Notes: generated from the letters alone by a model not told the origin. DNA of 64,000 nucleotides from an uncultured Bacteroidales bacterium (GCA_937892155.1 CALAUG010000060.1:1-64000), one strand, 5' to 3'; counted from the stretch's first letter, positions 7,674-15,736 are shown. Numbers and translations are program-made.

Positions 7674-8762
7674 TTAAATTTGATTTAATTTTTCTTTTAT
7701 CTCTTTTAATTCCACGACAATACCATCCACAACCTCACCATTGTATTCTTTGAAAGTTTTTGTTCCCAGCCACACGTCATTGTTCACAATATCATAGCCA
7801 TACTGTTTTAATATGTTTCTAATTTCATCAGCATAAGAATAACTATTGGTGGAATATTTCCCCTTGTAATTTTTATGTCTGATGGCAACATAACCAGGTT
7901 TTGTGTGAGAAACTGTAAATTCAAGATCATTTGTTAATTCATAATGTTCTGATTTATTATTATACATTTTAAAAACATTACGATTTTTAAATGTATCTGC
8001 GATTTCTTTATTATTTACAGACATTATTGAGGCTTTAGATTTTCGATTTTGAAATGCTTCTATATACATGCTTAAAGATCTAACAAAATCATCTTTTGAC
8101 ATTTTTGGGGTTTCCGTCAATAATTTTATACCATGAGCTACTAAATCCATTTCTTCATGAGTATAAAGTTTACTAGTATGGGGAATTCCAATCAATAATG
8201 TATTATCAACCCATGATCTAAATATTTCACCAGGAATCATGCATTCAATAGAGCATGCATAATTTTCACAAATTGTGTTTATAGAATCTTTACCTAAACA
8301 GAGCATAATCTTAGGAGACAACGCCCTTATGAAGCCTTTAGTTACATTTGCACAATCATCAAAAGCCTTGCGAGGAAGATTTGATATTTTGGGAGTATCT
8401 AACCAAACAACATTGGACCACACATACCTTTTTTCATCATTTATTATGTCCCCCATTTGAACTCTAGAAAGAATAGAATTCAATAGTCTCCACATTCTCC
8501 ATTTTCTATGGTCTGCATAATAAGGATTTCCTGAAAGAAAAGTCTCTATATCCACATGACCTTTGTATACTCCACCAGAACCTGGATTTAATCCCATCAC
8601 CAACAACTCTGGTGTACTTGTAACATTTCGTAAATTTGATTGTGTATAAAAATTATTTTGATACTTATCCCCCAATTCATTATAGATTTCTAAGGCACCT
8701 TTATTTGATTGAGTTCCCAATGCCCACTCTCTTATTTTTTCCTGAATACTGTTTTCGTTCAT
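7674..8762 (-). CDS. UDG-fold protein with extra C-terminal domain
   Basis: 362 residues in two parts. Residues about 50-215 have the layout of the uracil-DNA glycosylase superfamily: motif A-like VMGLNPGSGG (55-64), a central strand IMLCLGKDS (152-160) and a C-terminal motif-like GIPHTSKL (192-199) in place of HPS. The rest (about 225-362) is an unrecognised basic alpha/beta segment. The polar Asp/Glu of active family members is not obvious in motif A, so the glycosylase activity is uncertain. It follows the FtsZ-like gene by 5 bases and is the third gene of the AAA operon. It may recognise modified or foreign nucleic acid, by inference. Confidence 0.65.
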   Translation of the reverse strand: MNENSIQEKIREWALGTQSNKGALEIYNELGDKYQNNFYTQSNLRNVTSTPELLVMGLNPGSGGVYKGHVDIETFLSGNPYYADHRKWRMWRLLNSILSRVQMGDIINDEKRYVWSNVVWLDTPKISNLPRKAFDDCANVTKGFIRALSPKIMLCLGKDSINTICENYACSIECMIPGEIFRSWVDNTLLIGIPHTSKLYTHEEMDLVAHGIKLLTETPKMSKDDFVRSLSMYIEAFQNRKSKASIMSVNNKEIADTFKNRNVFKMYNNKSEHYELTNDLEFTVSHTKPGYVAIRHKNYKGKYSTNSYSYADEIRNILKQYGYDIVNNDVWLGTKTFKEYNGEVVDGIVVELKEIKEKLNQI

Positions 8763-8767
8763 ATCTT

Positions 8768-9316
8768 TTATTTATAATTTTCAAATATAAAATTATTCTT
8801 TATAACAACATAACTGATTCTCGTAGGGATAGTTTCTCCATTAAAATAGTTAAAGTAGTTAAACAAAAAGTCCACACACTTTGGAAAACTTGCCCGTATC
8901 GTATCCATAATTTGTATTCCTTCTTCCCAATCTCCTTGATCTTCAGAATTACGTATGACCACTATCATTCGACAATTTTCTTTCAATAAATTTTCAGGTA
9001 TGGCATCAATAATGGTTTGTGCCACAGAATTCCCTGTTGCGACACCTATAAAATCTGCTTTGTGACATACAGAAGAATCACCAAGAAGGAATCGTTTCAC
9101 ATCTAGATAATCCATATCCACAAGACCTATTTTTGTCGCACAATACCATATATCATCTGCTATGATTTTTTTTATAGGATCAGAAATTGCCTCAAAATCA
9201 TTTTCTCCTAATACGCAAGCAATCATTGGCTTTAAGGCATTTAAGACCTGATCTTCATTTTTATCTGTTTCACCTTCAATTAAATCCAACCGATTTTCGT
9301 GTTCTATTTTGTCCAT
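8768..9316 (-). CDS. FtsZ C-terminal-half-like protein lacking the GTPase domain
   Basis: 182 residues from the ATG at 9314-9316; a longer reading begins at a TTG. From about residue 42 to the end it aligns by eye with FtsZ from helix H7 to the last strand. IKKIIADDIWYCATKIGLV resembles the end of H7. GLVDMDYLDV (64-73) matches the T7 synergy loop, with acids at D67, D69 and D72 in the NxDxxD positions. DFIGVATGNS then resembles the FtsZ GxGxASG segment, followed by the sandwich strands MIVVIR and RISYVVI. The GGGTGTG nucleotide site is absent, and only about 40 residues precede H7. It overlaps the AAA gene by 41 bases. It could cap or poison host FtsZ filaments; this is inference. Confidence 0.65.
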   Translation of the reverse strand: MDKIEHENRLDLIEGETDKNEDQVLNALKPMIACVLGENDFEAISDPIKKIIADDIWYCATKIGLVDMDYLDVKRFLLGDSSVCHKADFIGVATGNSVAQTIIDAIPENLLKENCRMIVVIRNSEDQGDWEEGIQIMDTIRASFPKCVDFLFNYFNYFNGETIPTRISYVVIKNNFIFENYK

Positions 9317-10415
9317 GGTTTTCAATATTATAGTTAAAAATTTCGGCTAAAGTCATAGGTTCAAAATCACCATCAACGTGATATTGTTTGTGCATCAACG
9401 CAGTTGTTTTTTCCTTGGTAAGTTTACCAAATTCGTACTTATCTGTCAAGCGACCTTTACGAAGTAATGCTTTATCAATTCGTTGCACGTTGCTATTGAA
9501 TGTACAGATGAATTTGAGGTTGAGACTGTCGCCCAACAAACCGTCTGCCATATTCAAAATATTTACCAAACCCGTATTTACGCAATTATACGAATCGCTG
9601 CGATCGACAAGCAACTGCTCGCAATCTTCAATTACAACTACAGCATCTTTCAGTTCGTTGCAAATAAATGTTATCATTCGAGGATCGGACATACCCGACG
9701 CCATATCAAGAGGTAGATATACAAAATGTTTATTCGTAACAGAAATTAAGTGTCGGATATATGATGTTTTACCAGTGCCTTGTTCTCCGTGCAAAATCAC
9801 CAAGCCGTTCTTGTCTGTTTCTAAAAATGAACGAATATTCGCATCGACTGGTACAAAATCATCGTTATACAGCAAACTGATATCCATATCAGCGATAGGT
9901 TTTATCGCCATATCTTTTAGATAATATCGTCTATCATCAAAACCAATACATTCAATTTTTGATTTCTGAGTGTGAGACTTTTTACAAAAAATATGGAATG
10001 CATTGATGAACGATTCGCACCATTTCTTGCTTTTTGCATTTTGCAGTTCATACACACACATCACAGCATTGTATTCTAGAAAAACGAATATTTGTTTTTC
10101 TGTATTCTCAAAGAAATGATAGGTATTTCCATATTGCCATAACTTGTTATTGGATAAAGAAATTTTTCCATCTCCTTCATTTGCATCAGATTCTTCTACC
10201 GAATTGATATGTTCGAACCCAGCTTTTTTTAGTGTATTAAACAGACAAGAAACATCTGCATTATCATCACCTTCAAATTCATAATTGTATTTAAAGCTCG
10301 AAGGGATTTTACCATATTGCAAAGCAAATAACTTTTGGGCGAAACAATAACAATCTCCATATCTTTCAGATACAAATAGTCGTGTGCTGTTTTCTTTAAT
10401 TATGTTTTCTTTCAT
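9276..10415 (-). CDS. AAA-family ATPase of the island operon
   Basis: 379 residues from the ATG at 10413-10415. A longer reading would start at a TTG inside the operator and upstream of the -7 box, so I reject it. The N-terminal half is unrecognised, with beta-rich segments (YHFFEN, IFVFLEYNAVMCVYEL). The AAA domain follows, at about residues 195-340 in this numbering: Walker A HGEQGTGKTS (209-218), Walker B VVVIEDCEQ (259-267), a sensor-1 Asn in FICTFNSN and a probable arginine finger in RKGRL. The arrangement resembles single-ring AAA ATPases that remodel proteins. It is the first gene of an overlapping operon with the FtsZ-like and UDG-fold genes and is probably under WYL control (element 10440-10476). 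Confidence 0.85.
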   Translation of the reverse strand: MKENIIKENSTRLFVSERYGDCYCFAQKLFALQYGKIPSSFKYNYEFEGDDNADVSCLFNTLKKAGFEHINSVEESDANEGDGKISLSNNKLWQYGNTYHFFENTEKQIFVFLEYNAVMCVYELQNAKSKKWCESFINAFHIFCKKSHTQKSKIECIGFDDRRYYLKDMAIKPIADMDISLLYNDDFVPVDANIRSFLETDKNGLVILHGEQGTGKTSYIRHLISVTNKHFVYLPLDMASGMSDPRMITFICNELKDAVVVIEDCEQLLVDRSDSYNCVNTGLVNILNMADGLLGDSLNLKFICTFNSNVQRIDKALLRKGRLTDKYEFGKLTKEKTTALMHKQYHVDGDFEPMTLAEIFNYNIENHGQNRTRKSVGFN

Positions 10416-10439
10416 TGTATTTACATTTAGTATTTTCCA

Positions 10440-10476
10440 CAAAAGAAAATATAGCTTAGGCAAAAAACTTGCACAG
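10440..10476 (-). promoter_or_regulatory. Shared island promoter/operator, copy C (AAA/FtsZ-like/UDG operon)
   Basis: On the plus strand GCACAG (10471-10476) is the outer arm. The inner arm at 10456-10461 (TTAGGC) is less well conserved. On the minus strand the TTTG box (10461-10464) is followed after 13 bases by TTCTTTTG (10440-10447), the same geometry as the other copies. The ATG at 10415 lies 24 bases downstream, which fixes the start of the ATPase gene. Confidence 0.6.
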
Positions 10477-10489
10477 CAAAATGTTTTTC

Positions 10490-10525
10490 AAAAAAAATCC
10501 CCAACCTCGGGAGAGATTTGGGGGA
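10490..10525 (-). terminator. Rho-independent terminator of the 260-residue gene
   Basis: TCCCCAA (10498-10504) pairs with the TTGGGG(G)A segment at 10518-10525. On the minus strand the hairpin is followed by a run of seven T (10491-10497). It separates the two UDG-fold genes upstream from the AAA operon. Confidence 0.7.
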
Positions 10526-10550
10526 AATTCCTTTTATGCGAGAAAATCTA

Positions 10551-11333
10551 TCATACGTTAAAGGAGAGTCTTAACTGTTTTATTCGATCTATCAACGGGG
10601 AATAATAGCTCTTATCAAAGTTTTTTCTTACTGCAGCAAAATGCCACATATCAAACAATGGTATTTCTTTATCATCTCCTACCTTTAAATTATAACTACT
10701 AACATCTTCTCCATATAAATAATCAGAATACTCCCCTAACACTTCAATTTTTTCTGCGCCAAAGTTCATAGTAATGATTACATCTGGATCAAGCAACTCT
10801 ATCTCTTTATTATAGAAATTGCATTTTTCATTTTTTGATGCCAAAACAAAACGATTTATTAAGTTCCAATCGGACTTCCACCCCCCACTCTCATTACTGA
10901 ATTTAGAGAGATTCATAAAGGCAAAACTAACACCCTTGTTTGTAGCAAAATCATCTGCGATTTCTGATGCCCGCGGCATATCATGATAACATTTACACTC
11001 TGGTTGATGCAACAAACCATATGTTATATAGAACATTCTATTATGAGTGTTAGCTCTATTCAAAGGAATCTTACCAATTTGTTTATATTCCTTATAAGCA
11101 GGATACATTACATCTATAAAATTTTCACCATTTAATCCCAAGCATTCCCTCCCGACAAACAGAATCTTTATTTTTTGGTTGGTATAATATGGATAAAAGC
11201 CATCCTCTACAAAGTATTTAACAGGTGCAGTATTATCATTAGAAACAATTGACGATTTCCATTCATCAAACAACATCTCTAACTTATGCTGTAAATCTTT
11301 TTCCGTTTGCAAGGTATATATATCTAATTCCAT
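10551..11333 (-). CDS. Probable UDG-fold protein
   Basis: 260 residues. The fold marks resemble the uracil-DNA glycosylase superfamily but are divergent: strand plus motif A-like ILFVGRECLG (57-66), a middle strand FAFMNLSKF (137-145), VIITMNFGAEK (185-195) and a C-terminal motif-like DMWHFAA (228-234) in which the His could stand for the HPS histidine. I cannot identify catalytic acids with confidence. It lies 43 bases downstream of the 217-residue UDG gene on the same strand and is followed by a strong terminator, so these two form their own unit. It might instead be an unrelated Rossmann-like protein. Confidence 0.5.
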   Translation of the reverse strand: MELDIYTLQTEKDLQHKLEMLFDEWKSSIVSNDNTAPVKYFVEDGFYPYYTNQKIKILFVGRECLGLNGENFIDVMYPAYKEYKQIGKIPLNRANTHNRMFYITYGLLHQPECKCYHDMPRASEIADDFATNKGVSFAFMNLSKFSNESGGWKSDWNLINRFVLASKNEKCNFYNKEIELLDPDVIITMNFGAEKIEVLGEYSDYLYGEDVSSYNLKVGDDKEIPLFDMWHFAAVRKNFDKSYYSPLIDRIKQLRLSFNV

Positions 11334-11376
11334 AATAAAAACACTTTATCCGTGTCGTGCGCAACGTTGATTATTA

Positions 11377-12030
11377 TTAACAAATATTATATATACAATC
11401 AAATTCTTTACAAAACAGACTTGCTCCTCCATGAGATGGATGACGAACATATCTAACATTAGGGAACAGAGGTTTTAACACTCGCTCTGCTGTTTTCCCT
11501 ACAGCATATACTTCTTTTATGTTAAAATATTCCAATAAATTCTGAAGAATTTTCAATCCATATTCACATTCTTTTTTTGAAGGTGTTCTATTAGGGCGTA
11601 ACGACGAAATCACTACCGTAGAATCAACAGTACTTGGATGGAAAGGGAATATGTTCCACATTAATGGATATTCTTTTATTGGAATTTTATTTAAACATTT
11701 CCACACAACCTGAGCTGTTGATTCTTTTTCGGGAATAAAATCAGGAATATCACTCATACAATAATCCAATCCTTCAAAAAAATTATTTTTCATTATAGTA
11801 TATTCATCCGTAAATGGAACGCCAGAAATAAAACACCCTTTATGTCCTGGAGCCTCTCCAACAAATAATTTAGTAGGATTTATCTCTTGCATTTTCCTCA
11901 AATATTTTCTTAAATCTCGTCTGCGTTGAACAGCAGCCATAGAATCTCCCTTATAGATATTAAGACTATTCTGTGTCGGAGGGTTTAAATCCTTAATATC
12001 AAGTATAAATTTTTCAACTTTTTCTATCAT
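11377..12030 (-). CDS. Uracil-DNA glycosylase family protein
   Basis: 217 residues with the family 4/5-like motif A GEAPG (58-62) and a preceding strand KLFV. The uracil-pocket segment ISGVPFTDE is at 68-76, the middle motif WNIFPFHP at 125-132, the strand VYAVGKTA at 174-181, and the C-terminal motif RHPSHGG at 196-202. These fit the superfamily that removes uracil or damaged bases from DNA. The four Cys of Fe-S family 4 enzymes are not arranged in the usual pattern. Together with the 260-residue gene it lies in an island that holds a third UDG-fold protein. It may be repair or defence; base specificity cannot be read from the sequence. Confidence 0.8.
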   Translation of the reverse strand: MIEKVEKFILDIKDLNPPTQNSLNIYKGDSMAAVQRRRDLRKYLRKMQEINPTKLFVGEAPGHKGCFISGVPFTDEYTIMKNNFFEGLDYCMSDIPDFIPEKESTAQVVWKCLNKIPIKEYPLMWNIFPFHPSTVDSTVVISSLRPNRTPSKKECEYGLKILQNLLEYFNIKEVYAVGKTAERVLKPLFPNVRYVRHPSHGGASLFCKEFDCIYNIC

Positions 12031-12128
12031 GATAAATTATAATTTTATTTGTCACTCAAAACCATAACTCCTGCAAAATCAGAGAACTTTTGCTTAGTTA
12101 ATGATAAATCCACCAAGATTTCCCTTTG

Positions 12129-12238
12129 TTATGCAATAGCTTTAAAAACATTTATCGGTCTTTGATACCGCAACGACCGATGTGGTCTTTTATTATTATA
12201 AAAATAGATTTAGTCTGTGCACATTTTTTTTTATTTGA
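12129..12238 (-). mobile_element. IS3-type transposase C-terminal remnant
   Basis: About 36 codons on the minus strand end in FYNNKRPHRSLRYQRP and a short tail before a stop at 12129-12131. YNNxRPHRSLxYxxP is the characteristic end of the integrase-core transposases of IS3 and related elements. No catalytic DDE part or terminal inverted repeats are visible. This is a leftover of an element that once inserted at the edge of the island, directly next to the decayed gene at 12196-12829. Confidence 0.75.
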
Positions 12239-12829
12239 CCACAAAGGTAATAGAAAATCCAATCCTTTACAATCCTTTCAAATATTCTTCCACTATTGGA
12301 TAAATAGCAGTTTTTAAACAATTCTATATCAACATAATAATCAAAATCTTTATGTTTATCGATCCAATATCTATTATTGGTTTTTATTGCGTAAAATTCT
12401 TACATTGTTCGTGCAAAACATTCACATGTTCTGCCTCTATATCTCCTTCTATTTTCTGGGACAGGATTCATATTATTTCTAAACAATTCTGCCAAAACAC
12501 GTTCCTTCGAACCAGGTATTGAAGATGCATTTTTATAGCGTGATTCTTCTATTGTTCGAATTCAATCAAGGAAATGTGCCAATTCGTGAACAAATACACA
12601 ATCTAATATTTCGTGTATATTTTTTCTTGTGTCATACAACGAAATGGAATTCGGAGAAAAATCACCAAGTTTCCTACGGTTTCATTTGTCATTCAAAAAC
12701 AAATCTAATCATATTGTAGTATGGTATCTGTCATACATTTGCCATAGAACAAAATCGCTTTTGACAAGCATGCCTCAAATCTTCGTACTGCAAATTATTT
12801 TGCAACCATAGATCAATTTCTTTCATCAT
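12196..12829 (-). pseudogene. Decayed metallopeptidase-like (LPD1-like?) gene
   Basis: The minus strand starts with an ATG (12829) and about 30 good codons, then shifts frame. It continues through several in-frame stops while still coding recognisable protein. FVHELAHFLD carries an HExxH zinc motif, and a segment rich in Arg leads to CECFARTM, then a stop, then EFYA. HExxH followed by CECFAR-x-EFY resembles the LPD1 type of domain found in phage and mobile-element polyvalent proteins; this is a memory-based guess. A copy of the shared operator (12855-12891) lies upstream. The 3' end runs into the transposase remnant, which may have truncated it. Bases 12031-12128, downstream of it, show nothing recognisable. 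Confidence 0.7.
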
Positions 12830-12854
12830 CTGTAATTTTAAAAGTTCTTTTCGA

Positions 12855-12891
12855 CAAAAGAAAAGCACTACTGTGCAAAAATTTGGTAGAG
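12855..12891 (-). promoter_or_regulatory. Shared island promoter/operator, copy D (decayed gene)
   Basis: On the plus strand CTGTGC (12871-12876), nine bases and GTAGAG (12886-12891). On the minus strand the TTTG box (12873-12876) is followed after 13 bases by TTCTTTTG (12855-12862), the same geometry as copies A-C. It lies 25 bases before the ATG of the decayed metallopeptidase-like gene. Confidence 0.6.
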
Positions 12892-12920
12892 CCCCCAAAA
12901 TAATTTGTGATAAAAGAGTA

Positions 12921-12958
12921 AAAAAAAGAGTAACCTCTTTTTCTGAGATTACTCTTTT
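12921..12958 (-). terminator. Terminator of the ald-glnA unit
   Basis: AAAAGAGTAA (12924-12933) pairs perfectly with TTACTCTTTT (12949-12958). On the minus strand the hairpin is followed by a T run (12921-12927 on the plus strand are A). It lies 30 bases after the glutamine synthetase stop. Confidence 0.75.
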
Positions 12959-12988
12959 CAGTTATTAATTCGAATTTCTAATTAATCA

Positions 12989-14491
12989 CTATCCGTTGTT
13001 AATGCACTTCTCAACAAGTTCCATCAACGCTTTGTTGTCTAATGAAGCACGAAGTTTTTCGTCGTCGAAAGCCTTCAAGTAGCCAATCATAAAGTCAACT
13101 ATATTGTCGGAGAAGACACCTTTTGAAGTGTAGATTTCACGATCCTTTTGAAGTTCTGCAGCAGCTTCTACGCAACAACCAGGAAGTTGTTCCAAAGCTT
13201 CTTGCACAGCTTTGTTCTTTTCGTCGTGGATATTTACACCTAAACCAACGAATGTTTTTTCTGCAACTTCCAAACCATTAGGAATTTCAAATCCGTGACG
13301 TGCAGCGCAGCAAAGAGCAGCCATCAACAAATACATATCGGCGAAAGCATCCGATGCTCTCCATTCAAATGTTTGTTTGTCGCTGAAATCTTTGTTTGAA
13401 GCTTTTTCGTTCGGATTTGTCGAAGCAGCCATATCCATTTGTTTTAACCAGCCAAGTGGCACACGAACCAATGCACTTCTGTTCGAGAACGACCAGCACA
13501 ATGATGTAGGTGCTTCTTGATGAGGAACAAGACGCATAAATGAAAGTGGATGTGGATTACCGAATGCAGGCAATGAAGTTCCTGCAACCATATATCCTGC
13601 GATTGCTTTCTTAGCTTCGTCTGTCAATTCACCATTTTTAGTCATAACCGACTTGCCATCTTTTGTAAATTTACAGTGAACATGCATACCGCTTCCTGCT
13701 TTTCCTACAGTGATTTTTGGTGCAAATGTCAATGTTACGCCATAGTTGTAGGCAACCTGACGCATTACCCATTTTGCAACAACTAATTGGTCTGCTGCAT
13801 CTTCGATATTTGTAGGCAAGAATTCTATTTCATTTTGTTCGTAGATTTTACCGTCTTGTGTAAAGTTACCAACTTCAGAGTGACCGTATTTAATCAAACC
13901 ACCACATTGAGCAATCATTTCCATTGCTTCCATACGCAAATCCATGAATTTGTTGAATGGAGCGCTTTCGTGATAACCTTTTTGGTCTGGAGTTTCGTAA
14001 ATACATTCATCCTCGGCAATCACATAATACTCAAGTTCACCCATAGTTTCCATTTCAAGACCAGTAGTTGCCTTGAATTCTTTTGCAGCTTTATGCAAAA
14101 TGTATTGTGGACTGCTTTCGAATGGTTCTCCATCGCGATTGAAGAACGAGCACAACAAATCAACTGTTGGCAATTCATTGAATGGATTCAAGAAAGCTGT
14201 TTTATAACGAGGAACAACATACAAGTCGCTCTTTCCTGCTTCAATAAAAGGGAAGAGACTAGAACCGTCAACACGTTCGCCAGCGGCCAAAATGTTTTCC
14301 AGATGTTCAACACTATGGATTACGAAATTCAACGTTTTTAACTTGCCGTCCCAACCACAATAGTGGAAATTGATGAAACGGATATCGTTTTCAGAACAGT
14401 ATTTTACGATATCTGCTCTTGTAAATTCACTTGCTGGTTTCTGTAAATACTGAACCAACTTGTTGGGATTCATTGCAATGGATTTGTCCAT
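12989..14491 (-). CDS. glnA: Glutamine synthetase
   Basis: 500 residues of the glutamine synthetase fold, which makes glutamine from glutamate, ammonia and ATP. Visible marks are the beta-grasp N-terminal region, DGSSLFPF (about 75-82), the metal-binding METMGELEYY (about 151-160), the segment AGSGMHVH (about 265-272), and the ATP/glutamate region NPHPLSFMRLVPHQEAPT with SNRSALVRVP (about 311-345). The length is near that of type I enzymes. I see no clear adenylylation-site Tyr in the usual NLYDLP context. It follows alanine dehydrogenase by 30 bases on the same strand and ends at a strong terminator. Confidence 0.93.
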   Translation of the reverse strand: MDKSIAMNPNKLVQYLQKPASEFTRADIVKYCSENDIRFINFHYCGWDGKLKTLNFVIHSVEHLENILAAGERVDGSSLFPFIEAGKSDLYVVPRYKTAFLNPFNELPTVDLLCSFFNRDGEPFESSPQYILHKAAKEFKATTGLEMETMGELEYYVIAEDECIYETPDQKGYHESAPFNKFMDLRMEAMEMIAQCGGLIKYGHSEVGNFTQDGKIYEQNEIEFLPTNIEDAADQLVVAKWVMRQVAYNYGVTLTFAPKITVGKAGSGMHVHCKFTKDGKSVMTKNGELTDEAKKAIAGYMVAGTSLPAFGNPHPLSFMRLVPHQEAPTSLCWSFSNRSALVRVPLGWLKQMDMAASTNPNEKASNKDFSDKQTFEWRASDAFADMYLLMAALCCAARHGFEIPNGLEVAEKTFVGLGVNIHDEKNKAVQEALEQLPGCCVEAAAELQKDREIYTSKGVFSDNIVDFMIGYLKAFDDEKLRASLDNKALMELVEKCINNG

Positions 14492-14521
14492 AAGATTTAA
14501 TTTATAATTAATAATTCTAAT

Positions 14522-15637
14522 TTACTTTATTTCTTCGTAGATGTCGTGATATTCCAAACCGAGTGAATTTGCAACATTTTGGTTCGTACATTTTCCACAA
14601 TATACATTGACACCTTTTGCCAAACCTGCATCTTTCTTAACTGCTCCTTCCAAACCTAAATCGGCCATCATCATACCGTAACGGAATGTTGCATTAGCAA
14701 GAGCAACCGTTGAAGTATAAGGAACAGCACCTGGCATATTTCCTACGCAGTAGTGAACTACACCATCTTCGATAAATACAGGATCATCATGTGTTGTTAC
14801 GTGTGAACTCTCACAGCATCCACCTTGATCAATTGCGATATCTACTATCACAGCACCTTTTTTCATTAATTTAAGATGTTCACGACGAACCAATTTTGGA
14901 GTTTTACCACCAGGTATCAATACCGAGCCAATAACCAAGTCTGCTTCCTTCAAAGCCTTACGGATATTTGCTTCTGTACTATACAAGGTTGTTACTGATG
15001 CACCAAAAATATCTTCCAAATATGCAAGACGATTGAGATTAATATCCAACAACGTTACTTCTGCATCAATACCAACAGCAGCTTTAGCAGCATAGGTTCC
15101 GGCAGTTCCACCACCAACAATAACGATTTTACCACGTTCTACACCAGGTACACCACCAAGTAAGATTCCACGACCGCCGAAACTCTTTTCTATGTATTTT
15201 GCACCTTCCTGAATAGAAAGACGTCCTGCAATCTGACTCATAGGACGCAAACAAGGTAAATTACCGACTGAATCCACAATTGTTTCAAATGCCACAGCCT
15301 TTACCTTCTTTTCCATCAATGCCTTTGCCAATTTTGGATTTGGAGCAAGGTGAAGATAAGTAAACAATATCTGATTTTCGCGCAAAAACTTGTATTCGCA
15401 TGGTTCTGGTTCTTTTACCTTCCAAATCATTTCTGATTTTGCGAAAACCTCCGCGGGTGTATCCAACACTTTCGCACCAGCCTTTTTATAATCTTCATCA
15501 CTGAAACCAGCACCTTCGCCAGCCTGAGTTTCTATATAAACCACATGCCCCTTTTCTACAAATGCAGCAACGTTGTCTGGAGTCATTCCGACACGATATT
15601 CGTGGTTCTTCAATTCTTTTGTAACACCAATTTTCAT
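14522..15637 (-). CDS. ald: Alanine dehydrogenase
   Basis: 371 residues, the normal length. It has the family opening MKIGVTKELKNHEYRVGMTPDN with the catalytic Arg and substrate-binding Lys (near 75, KVKEPEP). The NAD-binding Rossmann motif is GGGTAG (about 174-179). A later segment is DQGGCCESSHVTTHDDP, with NMPGAVPYTST (about 298-308) after it. The enzyme interconverts L-alanine and pyruvate plus ammonia with NAD. The gene is directly upstream of glutamine synthetase, so ammonium release and assimilation are encoded together. A -7 box (15657-15664) lies about 20 bases before the ATG. Confidence 0.95.
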   Translation of the reverse strand: MKIGVTKELKNHEYRVGMTPDNVAAFVEKGHVVYIETQAGEGAGFSDEDYKKAGAKVLDTPAEVFAKSEMIWKVKEPEPCEYKFLRENQILFTYLHLAPNPKLAKALMEKKVKAVAFETIVDSVGNLPCLRPMSQIAGRLSIQEGAKYIEKSFGGRGILLGGVPGVERGKIVIVGGGTAGTYAAKAAVGIDAEVTLLDINLNRLAYLEDIFGASVTTLYSTEANIRKALKEADLVIGSVLIPGGKTPKLVRREHLKLMKKGAVIVDIAIDQGGCCESSHVTTHDDPVFIEDGVVHYCVGNMPGAVPYTSTVALANATFRYGMMMADLGLEGAVKKDAGLAKGVNVYCGKCTNQNVANSLGLEYHDIYEEIK

Positions 15638-15656
15638 ATACGTATTATTAGTGCTT

Positions 15657-15664
15657 CAAAATTA
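15657..15664 (-). promoter_or_regulatory. -7 box of the ald-glnA unit
   Basis: TAATTTTG on the minus strand matches TAnnTTTG and lies 19 bases before the ald ATG. No convincing -33 element was seen. Confidence 0.4.
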
Positions 15665-15736
15665 ATAAATTTACTTTTTTTTGAAATCTGATTTATGCAA
15701 AATATATACAAGCAATTAAATATTTTTCAAAATTCG

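Noticed and set aside
10416..10463. A longer start for the AAA ATPase (TTG at 10463).
   Set aside because: It lies inside the operator and upstream of the -7 box; the ATG at 10415 is correctly placed after the promoter.
12519..12811. Plus-strand frames in the region of the decayed gene.
   Set aside because: The minus strand shows conserved peptide motifs through the same bases, so the plus-strand frames are chance readings.
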